NCBI GenBank assembly: GCA_021432635.1
Contig: MU270048.1
Location: 496,001-560,000, forward strand
DNA from: Thozetella sp. PMI_491
Taxonomy: Eukaryota; Ascomycota; Sordariomycetes; Chaetosphaeriales; Chaetosphaeriaceae
DNA: 64,000 bases
Reading direction: 5' to 3'
Under the pieces are notes generated by a model. That model had not been told where the DNA came from and made no database searches. It was given only the letters and a program-made list of their open reading frames with translations. A program made the translations under genes and the position numbers. Positions 32,501 through 45,400 of this stretch are shown here, in pieces; the first letter of the stretch is position 1; each line of letters begins with the position of its first letter.

Positions 32501-34663
32501 TCACTCCCGCTCAAGGGTGTCAAGCTCCTTCTGCACTGTCGACTTGGTCGCAATCTTCTTCATCTGCGTATCCTCCAGCTTCTCGCCGGTCGCGAGGCGC
32601 ATCTCGAGATCTTCAATCGCACGCAGCTTCTTCTGCAAGCTCCTGGCCTTCTTAGCGTTCGCGGCCTGAGCCTGCGAGCCACCATCGCCACTCGGCACCA
32701 CGGGGACTCCACCGCCGGGCAGCGGCTGCGAGGCGTCGTGCTGGTGCTGGTGGTGCTGTCGCTGGCCAGGACGGCTCTGGGAGCGCGCACGGTGCGTGTT
32801 GCTGCGGCTGCGGGCCTGGAAGTTGTTGCGCGACTGGCTGCGCGAGTGCTGGTGGTAGCCGCGTCGCTCAGGGCTGCGTCCCTCGTTACCGGACCCGGCT
32901 CCGAGCTCCCGAGCGGGAGGGGCAAGCCCTCCGTCACCTCCGCCCTCTCTGCCCTCGCCATCCTTGGGCTTTTTGTTGTTGCGCTTCTTCTTATTCTTCA
33001 GCGCTGTCTTGGAGAGGTTCTCGTCCCCATTAGCATTGGCTGGAGCGGCGCCCGGGACACCGGGCGCGCCGGCGAGCTCAGCCCCGGGGATCTGGCGGCG
33101 CGGACGGCCGAAGCCGTTTGCTCCGACCAGGGCGGTCCCGTTACTCACCACGTGGGCAGCGCCACCCTCATCCTCGCGCTTGAAGTGCAGCGGGGTCGAG
33201 GAGCCACGGGCGCCGGGCGGGCGGTAGGCCCCCGCAGGCTTGGATGGGGTTTTGACAGTACCCAGGTATGTGACGGCCGAAGAGTGCGGGGCCGGGACAG
33301 GATGCAGCGGGTCGCCCGAAGGGGCCGTACCCAGCAAGGCGGGTCGCCAAGCCACGTTATACAGCTCCACCATGTCCTCGTTGTACATGATGCTGCCGCT
33401 CACATGCCACAGCTTCACGCCGTTGTCGACACGCAGGCGCGGCGAGGTCGTGGCCGTCATGATGTATCGGCTGTCCGGGCTCCAGGCACAGACACTCGGG
33501 TTACCGCTTTCGATGGTGCAAATCTTGGCATAATCCTTCTCGAGATCATAGACGTCGATCTGGCCCGCCAGATTTCCAAAGCCCGCAACTAACACGAATC
33601 GCCCAGTCGGCGAGAAGATGATAGTGTTTCGGGGGCCGAGGGGGAAGGAGTGGGTAGCCACGGCCCGCTGGTTAAAGATGGTGGTCTTCGCTGGCATGTA
33701 TCCGTAGATGACGCCGAACTCCTTCGAATTGGGCGACCAGGTCACATCGTGAATAGGGCCTTCCTTGTCCAGCGAGATACGGGCGTCAAAGCCACCATTG
33801 GCGCTCAGCAGGTACATGTTGGTCTCGCCATAGTAGCTCTTGTTGGTCTTGTCGACATCGGTCTGCGCTAGGACAATCAAGCTCGTGCCGAGCTCGTTCC
33901 ATTTCAGCTGGACCTTGTCGCCCTTGAAGAAGGTCTTCTGGGAAATAGGAGTCGTGAACTGAGGCACATTGAACACCTTCACAGCGGCGGGTTGGCCCTA
34001 CAGAAGTCGAGTGAGCAGGGGGGACGGAAAAGGCATTGCCATCGGATGGTTCGGGCGTCGTTAGCCGAGGGAACTTACCTTGCGCTCGGGGACAAAGACG
34101 GCCACGTTCTGGTTCTGTCCAGGAGCAATGGCGAAGTTGGCCACGCCCTCGACTCGCAGCTTGTTCCAGACCGTTTTCAGGTCGTTGCTGTCGTAGAACT
34201 GGACCTCGTTGGTGACCATGCGGGCGCAGAACCTCTCGTCGGCAGTATACTGCAGGTTCCAGCCCGACTGCGCCTTCTGGACGAACTGCCCAAGGGGCGC
34301 CTGGACGGCGCCCTCGGGGAGCTCCTCGATCGTGCGCCAGACTTTGAGATTCTTGGTGGCGTCACCATTCTCGTCCTTGGCAGGGCGCTCCCAGGTGCCT
34401 AGGAAGGAGCCGCGGGGCGAGAAACCGAGTTCGTAGACAGTGGTAATGGGCAGCGAGGTCAGCACGTTTCCAGTGGAGGCGTCAACGATGCTAACGCCCT
34501 CGCCGGTAGCGTAGGCAAAGTATCGGCCACAGGGCGAGTATTCACAACACCGGAGGTTCCCTTCAGGCTTGACGAACCCAGAGAGAGTCTCGTAGACCGG
34601 CGCGGCATCAGTGATGCCGATGGCCTTCTGGGTTCGAAACGCGAACTGCAGCGGAGTAGCCAT
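32501..34663 (-). CDS. Eukaryotic translation initiation factor 2A (eIF2A)
   Basis: Two exons, complement(32501..33997, 34079..34663), 693 aa, joined in phase 0 through a GTAAGT..TAG intron (FVPERK|GQPAAVKV). The first ~420 residues form the eIF2A beta-propeller with WD-like blades: FAFRTQKAIG, EYSPCGRYFAYATGEGV, ELGFSPRGSFLGTWERP, WSPNSKEFGVIYGYMPAKTT, SPTGRFVLVAGFGNLAGQID, SPDSRYIMTATTSPRLRVDN and GVKLWHV. A basic, disordered region follows with KNKKKRNNKKPKDG and Arg/Ser repeats. The last part is a coiled-coil-prone helix (AKKARSLQKKLRAIEDLEMR). In yeast and animals eIF2A can deliver initiator tRNA to the 40S subunit without GTP and contributes to non-canonical initiation. It is distinct from eIF2-alpha. 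Confidence 0.95.
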
Positions 34664-36371
34664 GACTAGTCAAAGTCACAGGTGATCTCGACGACAGTGG
34701 GGTCTTTGGGGAGGGGCGGTTCTTCGTTCTCGGCGGGCACGTTTTTGATCTTCTGATCGAAGGAGTCGATGGATTTGGTCTGGCAAGGTGCGAGAAGGCA
34801 GTGGCAAGGCTCTTGAACAAAAGGGCGATCTTTGCGAATCGAGGCGGAGGCCAAGGGGCGGGAAAGAAGCAACGGTCGGGCAGCCGATAGTCTTTGTTGG
34901 TCCAAGAGCGAGTCCTGGCTCTCTCTTGAATGCAACGGGGGTATCGGTGTGGGTCAACCAACTTGATTCCTAGGGTGGCGGTCGACAAAGATCGGGGTGG
35001 GGGTGTTCGTGGATGTTCAAAAGGTGCTGCAGACGCAGGGCGGCGATGGGCAAACGGGATCCGAAGCCGGTGAAGGTTGGCGGGCGGGCAGCGGATATCG
35101 ACTTCCTGGGGAAGGATGAAGCGACTCGGGGGGGGGTCGATGCGATCGAAGAAGATTAAATTGGCGAAGGAGAACGGCGAGCGAGGTAGAGCACCCGGAA
35201 GGGAAGATTGGCGAGGCGGTGCGTGCTGTGACCGTGGGGGGGGGACGAGACGGGGAGTGAAGGGGAAAGGAAAAGGGATGGGGAAGCGAATGTTTGTGGT
35301 GATTTTATTTTTCACTATTTTTTCATGCTGAATCAGGGACAAGCTGGCAGGCTACCAATCGTGTGGTGGGCGGGCCCCCCGGTCCCGTTCTAGCCTCGTG
35401 AGCTTAGGGCGTCGGCAACCGCGATCGCCCCCACTTGCCCGCCTTGCCCGCCTACGGACTGTGACCAAAGAGGCTTTTGGCCAAGCCCAAGCAGCTTTTT
35501 TGAGAGGCGACTTGCACTGGGCCAGCTTATCGATGGTCCTCATCAACGGTGCATCTGACAGCACACCCTTTCCGAAAAGGCGGTGACGCATCCCGATTCT
35601 TCACTTCTGCCTGGGCCCCGTCTCCTGGCCGGCCACACAATCTGGAATTCGCCTTTTTTTTTTTTTTTTTTTTTTGCTCCCGTCTGTCCTCTTTAGTTAT
35701 TTTCTGCCCCCCTCCTTCCCACCAGCCAGGACCGCGTTGCTGTGGTGTGGCATTGCACAGTGCATTCCCATCAGGTCAACCTTAAAAAAAAACAGGGAGG
35801 GGTAGATGGGAGCCCAATGGTGGAGCTGACCTGCAAATAGAAAAGAAGCTGCCGCTGCTCGACTTCGATCTTGGAAACTGATAGGACAGCAACCGGTCGG
35901 CTGTGGGAGACATCGTTTGCGGCCAATGCAGCAGAAAGCCCAAAGCCAATCGAGGCCGGTCCGCCAAATTGTGCGCGGCCGGTCCTCGCAACTCTGTTTC
36001 CCTGTGCTTTCACGCGTATGCGTCATCAGAGTCCAGACCGAAGCCGCCAAGCGGATGCTCTTCGCAAATGTAGCATGAAAGAAGGCTTGGGCCGAGCTCC
36101 ACAGCAACTTCCTGTCCCCAACCGGGTTCATCCCTTTCCTGAGTTTGCGCGACGAACCCACCATGGCCCGCGTCTTTGTCCGCCGGTTGGGCAAACTGAT
36201 GCAGCACATGTGGGTAAGTGGGAAGGGGCTCGTAGGATGCTTCGGCTGGTTCAATGCCCGCCCGCCTTCCTTGGATCCAGCGAAATACTGCGCTTGGCTT
36301 CAATCTTGGCTCTTGCCTAAGGTAGTTTCTCTAGGAAATGCTGTCTATGCCAGGACACCGCAAATTGAACT
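34664..36371. other. Intergenic spacer with poly(T) tract
   Basis: This 1.7-kb spacer contains the eIF2A promoter/5' leader (34664 to about 35330, with C/G-rich tracts) and the 3' flank of the peroxidase gene. A run of 22 T lies at 35654-35675. No supported gene. Confidence 0.5.
35654..35675. repeat. Poly(T) tract, 22 nt
   Basis: Uninterrupted run of T in intergenic sequence; the length may vary between strains or be a sequencing artefact. Confidence 0.9.
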
Positions 36372-38179
36372 TCACCACCCAGCTACGCCGTTGCTGACCA
36401 TCAAGGTGTCAACCACCACGCCGCCCGCTAATGCCTTCACGCTTACAGCACCAGTGACAGCGTGGCCCAAGTCCAGCGTTCCGGACCACATCTCGAATCC
36501 ATCCTTGAGATTCGCCGACTTGGATACCGCCACATCATTCCGTAGGATCTGGGGCCCAAGCGTGCCCGACTGCCCGATCGGCGCCGCAACTTGGACCTCG
36601 GGAGCAGCGCCGGAGTGTGAACCGGCTGCAAGGACAGCAATGGTTACATCAATGACACTCCCGGAGATTTGGGTGAGACTGGGGTCGATGAATTCATGCG
36701 CTTCAAGCGGAAACACAACGGATTGGATTCCATCCCCCGAGATAGCTAACGAGATCGCTTTGGACAAGTCCGGGCCACATACTCTAAAGGGAAAATAGGT
36801 CGTAGTTCCGTAGACCGGAGGCGTGAGGCTGGCATCCCCTCCGAACACCGATGTCCCCGTCTCGGGTTCAGGGGACGCCAGCGTGGAAAGGCCGTTAGAC
36901 AGCGCGATCGTCAGAGAGGGTGGCGCTGTTGAGCCGGACGACGTTAGAACCTTGCAATGACGAGGTTAGCATGGCCCATCGCCCGTATACCCAGCGAGGA
37001 CGCGCGTTCCCCCGGATCGACACTCACTCGGATCCGCCCGGTCAGCTCCAGCTTTCCGTCGTCCCCAAACCCAAACGAGACGTTCACCGGTTTGACTGGC
37101 AGCGCAGTGATTGGGTCTTGCAACACGACCTGGTTCGGGACCGTGTTGATCATCCTGCCCAGCAACGTGACACAAGTTTGCAGGAACCCGTCGCCCTGGT
37201 CGTACAGCGCCTGCATGGTGGCATTGTTATCGCTTTCGTAGAGACGAAGGTCGCTGCGCGTGGTGACATTGTCGGTTGTCACGAGGGGGCCGCCCCGGTT
37301 GCCCGTGCCGTCGATATATTCATGGACGACGCGAGTATCAAACGCACCGCGGCTCGTGTCGAAATTGGAGCCGCCATTGGTGTTGTTCTCGTTGACTGCA
37401 GACTCTGGTACCACGTCGGGAAACCCGCCCTGATAAGAACACTGTCAGACGACTAAGGTACCGGCACGTTCGGATGTAAGCTGCTTACATGGTGCACCGA
37501 TCCCATGGTATGGCCACATGCAGTGAGGCCGATCGCGTCTGTCGAACCAAAGCCGGAGCGGTTGAAGAAGACTAAGGTCTCTTCTAGGTCGGTCTCAGGT
37601 GCCGGCACTCCGGTCGTCGGGTCGGCATGGAGGGCATCGATTCGACCAGGACGGAAGGGTATCTTGTAGCCCCCGCAGAGGCTCGAGCTCATGACGGTTC
37701 CAAGGGCGACGAGGTCAGCCACTGCCCGAGGGTTAGCTTCTTAGTCACCTTGTGCCTTCTTAGCGACAACGGGGCGGTATGGTCAGCATACTAGGCACAG
37801 CGTCGTTGACAAATGGCCTCCAGAACGTGAAGCTGTCATTCATGGCACTGCCGGAATTCTCGCTGCGTAGGGTCTCGAACCCGATGCTCGCATCAAGGCC
37901 TCCCGTGCCGGCCGTGACATTGGCCGTCACGAAGTCATGAAAGGCGACACGAATCCATTGGGCCGCCGTCGTCCGCCCGCTCTTGATGGCTGGGTCGCCG
38001 ACCTCGGTCACGTAGTTGGTGCAAGGAGTGATGGCGGCGGAGAAATTGGAGGCATATGCACCCCAGTTGTCCACCAGTATGTGCTCGAGGAGGGACACCT
38101 GGAGGCTGGGATAGTACAGCGCGGCGAGGCAGCCCCGCGCGGAGAGGACTCCCAAGAGTGGCGGCAGTGTCACCTTCAT
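36372..38179 (-). CDS. Secreted class II-like haem peroxidase with C-terminal extension
   Basis: Four exons, complement(36372..36950, 37028..37429, 37489..37721, 37792..38179), 533 aa, starting MKVTLPPLLGVLSARGCLAA, a plausible signal peptide. Distal site WIRVAFHD has Arg77 and His81. Proximal site LTACGHTMGS has His200. SNFDTSRGAFDTR matches the calcium-site/proximal loop of fungal peroxidases. Several N-glycosylation sequons occur. The peroxidase fold ends near residue 340. The last exon encodes about 193 residues of Thr/Ser/Val-rich, probably beta-stranded sequence (VLTSSGSTAPPSLTIALSNG at its start) that ordinary class II enzymes (about 330-380 aa) lack. The third intron starts at a strong GTGAGT inside an otherwise open frame and ends CAAG after GCTAAC. 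Substrate is unknown; oxidative attack on phenolics or extracellular peroxide removal are typical roles. Confidence 0.9.
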
Positions 38180-40299
38180 GGCTGGAAGTAGAGCTGGATG
38201 GCCGTCTAGTCGCATGCACACCCACCCGTCCGGTTACTAAGAACAGGTCGACGGAGCAGTTTATATCGTGGTCGCAGGCAGAGCGCGATGATTAAGCTAC
38301 ATTCATGATGCTCGATAGTTCGGATGGCTAGCGACTGAACCGCCGCTTTCGCGAGGTATCACTGCATATTTGTATTGGAAATTCCCTCGAAGACATTGGT
38401 CTGGCGCTGGCAGCTGGAGGAGGCTAAGAGCACCTAGGAATGTTGCATCTGGCGCACATCCGTGCATGGAGCGACTGCTAGTTGTATGCAAGCTTGGCAA
38501 GGTTGCCGTCTTCCCCCCTGGTTCTGTCGCCTACGTCTCCCCCGTTGCTTACTGTTCATGGCGAATCAGAGTCTAGTTAGAAGGTAGAAGTCGATTCAAG
38601 GGTTCGCATGGAAGTGGCCTAGGGAGCCGCTAGGGCAGAATATGATATGTAGTTCCGTAGGGCTTCGGAGGGCAAATACGAGGTATACTAATCAAGCGGC
38701 TCCGGGCACTGGCCTCGGCATACTACCTACTTACTATTTGTATGTACAGTAGTAGGCGTATGTCGACTGGGGTATTTGGCCGATCGGGACTCCATCCGCC
38801 TTAGTCTGTCAAGTTAGTACTATTGCCTTATTTAGGATAATTGGCGAATAACGGTTGCAAGTACCGGAGCGGGAGGCGCCGGTCAAAATCTCAACGGTTT
38901 TTTTTTGTGTAGGCCCCACTATTCTTCAGTGTCTTTCTCCGGTGCAGTACTTCGTAGCTGCTGTTACTTGAGTTTATCGCTCCAGCCTTTTGCATCGACT
39001 AACTTCTCTCCCGGCTTTTCCTTGGTAGCTCACATAGGGCCCGCCCGCAGTCCTAGTAGGTTATGCACTGTATGTACTATACCTACTTGGACCGGCCTGC
39101 TGGGACTGACCGGTTAGCACGGTTAGGGCGAAATAGATGCTTAGGTGTCTGACGCGCATGTGCTCAAAAGAGAGGATGAACACTCTACTTCGTACCTAAG
39201 GCACTTTACCTGCAATAGGTTGCGTCTGACACCACACGAGGTACAAAGCTGAAAGACCCCCAACCCAAACATGACCCAAAACCTGACTCAGACCCGGCCA
39301 CTTGGTCGCGGTGGGTCAGAACCTGCTGACCAGGAGGCGTCTTTAAGCCCCCCGTCCCGTGTTTTCTAGCTCCCGTGTCGGCCAAGACCCACTGGGGAAG
39401 TTCCTTCCATCATCATCCAAAGCCAACGTCAACAGCGGGCTCAGTGAATCGAGGCAAGGCTCCTTCACACATAATACAGCTCTTTCGGAACGGACTACCC
39501 GTACTTCTGGTGCATAATATGGGCCGAGGGTTCTCCCTCGACCCCATCAGCTGTCTGTTCCCCCCATCTCCGTGCTGGAGATTTTCAGCTCCTCGAGCTT
39601 GTCTTTCACCAACCTTTGCAAAGAACGTAGTCTAAAGAACATTTGTCTACTTAGGGTAGCAGAACCCAATTCTTTTGGTAAGAGTGAGACAACTACAACC
39701 AACTGGGGCAACCCGGTCCGTGACCAGATCATGATTAGGGTCGGGCTTGCATAGACGCAAGATATGTTGCCATTTTTGGCATGGCATGAGTATAGCCAAA
39801 AGAACCAGAAGATGTATAATCATCAAGTGATTGAATCCGCTTTGTTCCCAAATTCCTGTTTGAGACCTCTCCGGTGGCTGTCTGTCCTTTCCATGGCTCT
39901 AGCGCAGACTTAGAAAGCGGTGGACTTACCAGTAAACATATTAAACACTGATGAACGTTGAGTAGATGCTGGAATTTTCCTGTAATTTATGGTCTCCTTT
40001 TATGTAAGACATATAGCTTTGTTGACGTATTCGCGGCTATGAACCTCCTGTGGGTTCAAGGGAGAGTGTCCAACTCACATCACGTTCACTTCGCACGGCG
40101 TAACACCCCATCTACCACCTTCTATCACATAGCAAGCATCAACTTTGCTCTTCAGTCTGGAAGAAAGGCAACTTTACAAATGTATCTACTTCTCGGCATC
40201 CCAGAGAGCCAGGATAGCCCCGCAGCAACTCGCGCTATCGCGTTTACTTTCTCCTTCCCATTCACTCAACTTCGTCCCGAAACCTCTATCAACAATCTC
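38180..40299. other. Intergenic region between divergent genes
   Basis: This 2.1-kb region lies upstream of both the peroxidase (-) and the unknown six-exon gene (+). It is more A/T-rich than the rest, with tracts of TACTACCTACTTACTA type near 38720-38760. No gene supported. The last ~60 bp before 40300 are C/T-rich and end ATCAACAATCTC, a good fungal leader for the ATG. Confidence 0.5.
38260..38267 (-). promoter_or_regulatory. TATA box of the peroxidase gene
   Basis: GATATAAA on the minus strand, about 80 bp before the peroxidase ATG at 38179. Sequence and spacing fit a regulated fungal promoter; the assignment is by position. Confidence 0.5.
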
Positions 40300-42445
40300 A
40301 TGGACGACCACCACGGCCATCATGAAATCGCTGACAGAATAGCCCAAATAATCGCGCGCTATCGTCAAAGGTCAGCAATCATCACAGGTGGTGAGCAAGC
40401 CACCATGCCATTCAAGTAAGTTTACCGGCACCGCCATCGAACATCCGCGAGTTTGAAGCAGTTTACCGTCTCCCGAGTCTTTCTACGATACGGGGATCTC
40501 TCCACATCTCACACATGATGCTCGAGTAGAAAATCATCGTCCTTCACTACACGAACCAGGAGAAAGAGGAGGCGGTGCCCTGTGGCGTCGATTTGCAGGT
40601 CACTGGGAAGGCATCAGAGGAGGTATCTCTTGCCATGAACGACCTGAGATCAGAGGCACCCGAAGCGATACTCAAATTAGAGACGAAATAAATATCGTCA
40701 CCCCGCTCCATCTGGTAAAACCAGACCTTGCGCTGACTCGCTTATCACCGCAGGAACCAGGATAACGACACCATCATGACGGATCTGAGCACTGCTGGTG
40801 AGTCGCCTTGCACCTTTCACCATCTAGAGCACCTGTGGTCCGGCTTAGGGATATCGAGCACAGCCCGTGCTTGTGCTAACTTGAGCGGCAGTTGACTCTG
40901 GCTCAGTGGGGTTGGCCGACTCAGGCTCAGTAGGTTCGCTGATGGAAGTCAGCACCCTCAGCGAGGAGCTCAGGGGAGAGCCCAGCGGGGAGCCGAGCAA
41001 CTTCGGGGACATCGACGACCCCGAATACGCGATCGTGGATCCTCAAATCTTCAACTCTTTTCCCACCCCGTCCCACTTCGCCGCCCTGATGGACGCTCTT
41101 CAGGGCAAGGCCAAGGAACTCGATCTCTTCAAGGCCACGGACTGCATGAGCAACACTCATCTGCGCTGGCTCGCCGCTAACCCGGACAACCTCGACTGCG
41201 AGATGACCACCCAAGATCGTGCGGTGCGGGATCGGCTTGCTTCCACTATCACCAAGGGTTCTAACCCGCCCATGAACCGCAAAGGCCTGAACTGGGCCAA
41301 AACGTCTTACATCGGCATCATGCTCACCGGTGATCCCAAGACGGAGCCCAAGTACTACGTCGAGATCCAACTCAAGTGCATCTCCGGGGCCGACAAGTAC
41401 GAACTGAAGAACTCTGGTGTTGATCCCAATATTGTATTCGCCGGTCTCACTAAACAGTTCTACTCTCCTCCCCCGCAAGCTGAAGTAAGAGATCTCAGGG
41501 CGGAACCTATGGTATTGAAGCTTGGAAGACTGACTGCCAATATCTTTGTAGGATGGCCAAGACAAAGGTGCCCTTCTAAAGAACATCGACCCGCGACTGT
41601 TTGACCCGCGCACCTGGGCTTTCGAGAAGAGCCCCGTCACTATCCCCGGCATACGCATCCGCCGTGACTCGGAGGTCTCCATCGGAAACCCCGACGATGT
41701 CATCACCGTCGTTCCTCCCACCGAGACCGGAAATGAGCTTGCCTGGTCCATGGTTAGGGTTGATGATGCTGTCGAGGTCAGCTCTCATCGCGAACTGGTT
41801 AGCCGCTTCCTTGGACCCGCGCCCAAACTCGTTTCGATCCCCACGGATAAAGAGTTTGTCGAGCGCTGCGACAAGTCGTGTGTCTAGTAAGCATCTATAC
41901 TTCGTGCCTCCCCTCCCCTCCGGCCACTCCAAGCTGACAATCTGTCTTCTAGTGCCGTCAGAGTCATTGCCGTTGAAGTGGCGGACGCTTGCAACGAGTT
42001 TTCTGGCCCACCTCTCTCCCAACGTGCGGCGTCGCTCTGGTGCTCCGGAGGCTGGCTCGCGCCTCCCCTGGAGGAACGCGCGGCTCAGTGCAATGCGCTG
42101 CCAACCAAGTACGACCCCTTCCGAAACGGCAAATACAAGCCCCTGCCTCTCAAGTGCCATCACGTAGCGCAGGAAGTGATCATGGACGGATCTTTCGCTG
42201 GCCCGGTGCTGAATGAAGGCGGCCACCCGGCTCCGGTCTGGTGCGAGCCCACCGAACCCTGTTTAGAGGATGTGTATTCCCTGGTTTGGGACATGATGTC
42301 CGGCAAGCGCTACGCCGGCTTCCGCCCCGGCATCGGCTTTGGCCTGACCCGGGCGCAGACCCTAAAGACGGACCTCGCTAGCGCTTCCCCCTTTACCTCG
42401 CCGTCTAGCGAGGCGTTGTACCTCGCGGCTAACGGTCATCTCTAG
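40300..42445 (+). CDS. Unrecognised fungal protein, six exons
   Basis: Model join(40300..40415, 40530..40622, 40754..40797, 40892..41484, 41552..41886, 41953..42445), 557 aa. The last three exons are secure. The first three are deduced from donor/acceptor/branch signals and a frame that closes throughout; an alternative start is the ATG at 40776. Introns are GTAAGT, GTATCT, GTGAGT, GTAAGA and GTAAGC, with CAG or TAG acceptors. The N-terminus is His/Asp-rich (MDDHHGHHEIADRIAQ) and is followed by a basic patch (TRTRRKRRRC) like a nuclear localisation signal, then a short GSVGLADSGSVG repeat. The main body has an alpha/beta look (DCMSNTHLRWLAANPDNLDC, KTSYIGIMLTGDP, YYVEIQLKCISGADKYEL, GIRIRRDSEVSIGNPDDVIT). 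The C-terminal ~165 residues carry six cysteines and SLVWDMMSGKRYAGFRPG. No known family is apparent. Confidence 0.75.
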
Positions 42446-45400
42446 AGGACAAACGGACGTTCTCGATTTTCGATTTGGCGGGTCTTGTCTTTGGTTCTTT
42501 CTGTGCACGGTCGGCAGCCAACTCAACCAGTGTTGATGACATGGCTATAGTCTAGAGAGCCTTGCGTGCCTCGCGGTGCTAGTTAGGTCCTATACCACTT
42601 TGCCAGTCAATAACACTGCGATTGCTTTATTTCATCGCGTCTTCCACGTAGGAACACAATGCGGCTGTTCTTTCACGGCTGCTGGGGTGAGCGCTGGTGG
42701 ACTCCGTAGAGTCCCTCGAGTTCAGCCATGCTTATACTGACCCTCTTGGTGCCAGTGGTGAACCTCTTAGAGACTTTCACTAACGACTAAAGCCGGATGT
42801 GCACGCATTATTCAGCCAATTAGGGCCAGAAATTTCTAAGACAGCGAGGTTTCTACAAAGAAGCAGGTTCATAATATAGGTAGCTGAGTGCTGCTTGATA
42901 GGAACTGGTGGCCTGTTGGTTTATTTTGGCAGAACACTAGCCTTCAATCTCGTATATAAGTAAGCTCGAGCTGCTATGGAACAAGAGGCTGGTTAACAAC
43001 GATGCGGTATGTTCCTGCATCATACTGTTCTGTCAATCATGTTTTAATGCCTTCAGGTCCTCCAAATCGGGTCAATTGTAGCCGTTTTCCATTAGCCGTC
43101 TTCCATACACCTATGAATGTGGCCCTTTTGTTGGCGGCGACTTGGTTCATCGTCGTTGAGTGAACCAAGCGTTGGTCCACGTGACGGCATTTCTCAGAAC
43201 CCCAAGACTGGAAGTCGATAGCGATGCCTGGCACAATGCACCTGGGCAAACAGGGCCGGATGAACGTCGTGGCTGCCGGGAGGTCTCGGGTGGATATGTG
43301 GGTCCCGCTGAGGATGCAGTTATGCCTTCCTAGCTGAGAGACAGCTTCGGAGGCCACGAGGCACATGACGCCAATTCCACCGGCGACTGTGGATTGATGG
43401 CCAACCACAGGCTGCCACACATAGGAGAGTGCCTATGAGAAGAACATTCTGAACAGCCCCGCTGAGACCCCTTCGTCGATCGTTCCGTCACTGATCGGCC
43501 TCGTGGGGGGCTCAGCCAATCGATGGCGCTCAGCCCTACCGCACCCGTCCCGATACGGCAGTGCGGCGCGCCGATCCCTGCTTCAGCGCGGTGCCCGACC
43601 CCCGGCCCGCCCTGCCGCCTTCCGGGCGGTCACCGCACGATCGGCGCTCACCGGGAACCTTCTGTGGCCCTTCCGTTGGCCAGGGAGCCCCCGTGCGGCA
43701 TGCCGGCACGCCGGACCTGCACCTGATCGGCCATATCGCCGGGGTCCCCATTGGGCCTGCGGCAGGCGTGTGACGGACTGAGTCAACGGCAGAATGTCGG
43801 CGTGAGGGCCCCGCCTGCCTCCCAAGGGCAAGCTCGGCGCGATGCGCAAGCCCTATTGCTCTCTTGGTGCCCTGAGCACACGCGTCCTCCTGCAGCACCT
43901 CGTCATCCCTCAGAGAGCTCATTTACTTCTACTCAGAGGTCAAGCCACAGTGGCGAACTCACCTCGTCCTCTCCGCTCTCCTGCTTGCCCTAAAGGGCAA
44001 CTGAGAACCTATCCTTTGGCTACCATTGGTGCACAGAAGCGACGGCCCTTGTCGTCGACACCCTCAACCTGTGGCTTTCCTCAGCCTGGCTCCACTGGCG
44101 CTGTGGCGAGGGCCACCACCCTTTCGGCGTCCACACAGCTGCTTCCTAGGTCTCTCCTCACGCACGTCTTTGCCCCAACAGGCCTAGGGACATGAGCAGC
44201 CCACTATCTTCTCAGGCAACGGGTGCCTATCGTCTCTCCTAGACTCTCATCGGCCCAGCAGCCTCCTGTGGCTAGAGACAGCTGCTCCATCCACCCCCCG
44301 TGACATCCGGCCGCATGCGCATGTACCTGCTGCAGTGATGAGACGCTCTAGCCCCATCCAAGGCGTGCTGATAGTGAAGTACATGCCTTATACCAAGTGT
44401 GGCTGAGTCGCTCCGTGGAATCAACCCGAGGGGGTGCCCGAGAGCGGTGCGGACGGCAGCACTCCGTTCACCTCTCTGGGTTTCACTCCCCAAACCCCCC
44501 AAGCATGCGGGTTCTATTGGCTCTAGGCACGAACCGCCTTATTCGTTCTAGAACCTCGGGGGAGAGCAGAGGCTGGGGGCAGCGCGGTTTCGACGGGCGT
44601 TGGCGGTCTGGTGTGCTATCGTCGAATCCAGGCTCGGCGATCCTCGACTCCCGGCGTCATTTCCTGTGATCGCGACCAACTGCACCTGCAGTTTCGAACA
44701 GCCACAGCCTTAGTGACACAGGGAGAAGCCCCTGACCAGCTGAAAAGTGTTGGCGAAAATGCTAATTGGGCCGAGACTCGCGGATACAAGCGTCGTCGCT
44801 TGTGGCGACAAGCGAGTGCAATGGGCATGGCAGGTGATATGTGACTCTGCAGGTCCTGGGGGACGTAAGCCAGAGCGCGACGAGGACAGAGGGGTAGTAC
44901 GTGCTGTCTTGTGCGCCTGATAGTTCATTTGGTGCCTCGTCGGAGTCAACGCAACTGCCGAGAGAAATCCGGTACAAATCACAAGTCAACGTGACAGGAC
45001 GGGGTCCTGCTTGTCTCTCTGTCTCTCGCTCTTAGAGGACGCCAGCTTGGCCGCCGTCTCTTCCCGCAACCTGGGGCAGCGAAATCAGCGAGCAAATGCC
45101 CTTTCGTATGGTTCAATGCGGCCCTACTGTCGGTATTCTCCAGGCCTGTCATATGGGGGTCCTGCTGAGCCTGCGGCCGCGGTGATCGGCATACGGGTAG
45201 CCGTATCGGGAAGCAACCTCGAAGGGGGGCGTGTGCGTACGGGAGTTGCGCTGGCCCCGGGGCAGCGGGTGAAGCCTTCGCCCAGCTTGTCAACGCTACG
45301 CTGGTCTCCGCCTGGTGCATACATAGCCGTCGAGCTGCGAGCCCGGCGGGCTGGGCATTGGGCCGGATGGGGGGTAGCAACAGGCGCGTACCTAAGACAC

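Noticed and set aside
32468-33592. 374-codon plus-strand ORF
   Set aside because: Antisense shadow of eIF2A, which has clear propeller motifs and a proper intron.
40927-42226. Two minus-strand ORFs of 274 and 216 codons
   Set aside because: Antisense to the unknown six-exon gene. The plus-strand frames are linked by good introns, while the minus frames are not.
43037-43420. 127-codon minus-strand ORF starting MWQPVVGHQSTV
   Set aside because: Slightly protein-like (WGSEKCRHVDQRLVHS), but no family, no clear promoter and no supporting exon. Kept as a weak candidate only.
43440-44700. GC-rich block open in many frames, suspected transferred or transposon DNA
   Set aside because: No reverse transcriptase, transposase, terminal repeats or bacterial gene could be read in any frame.
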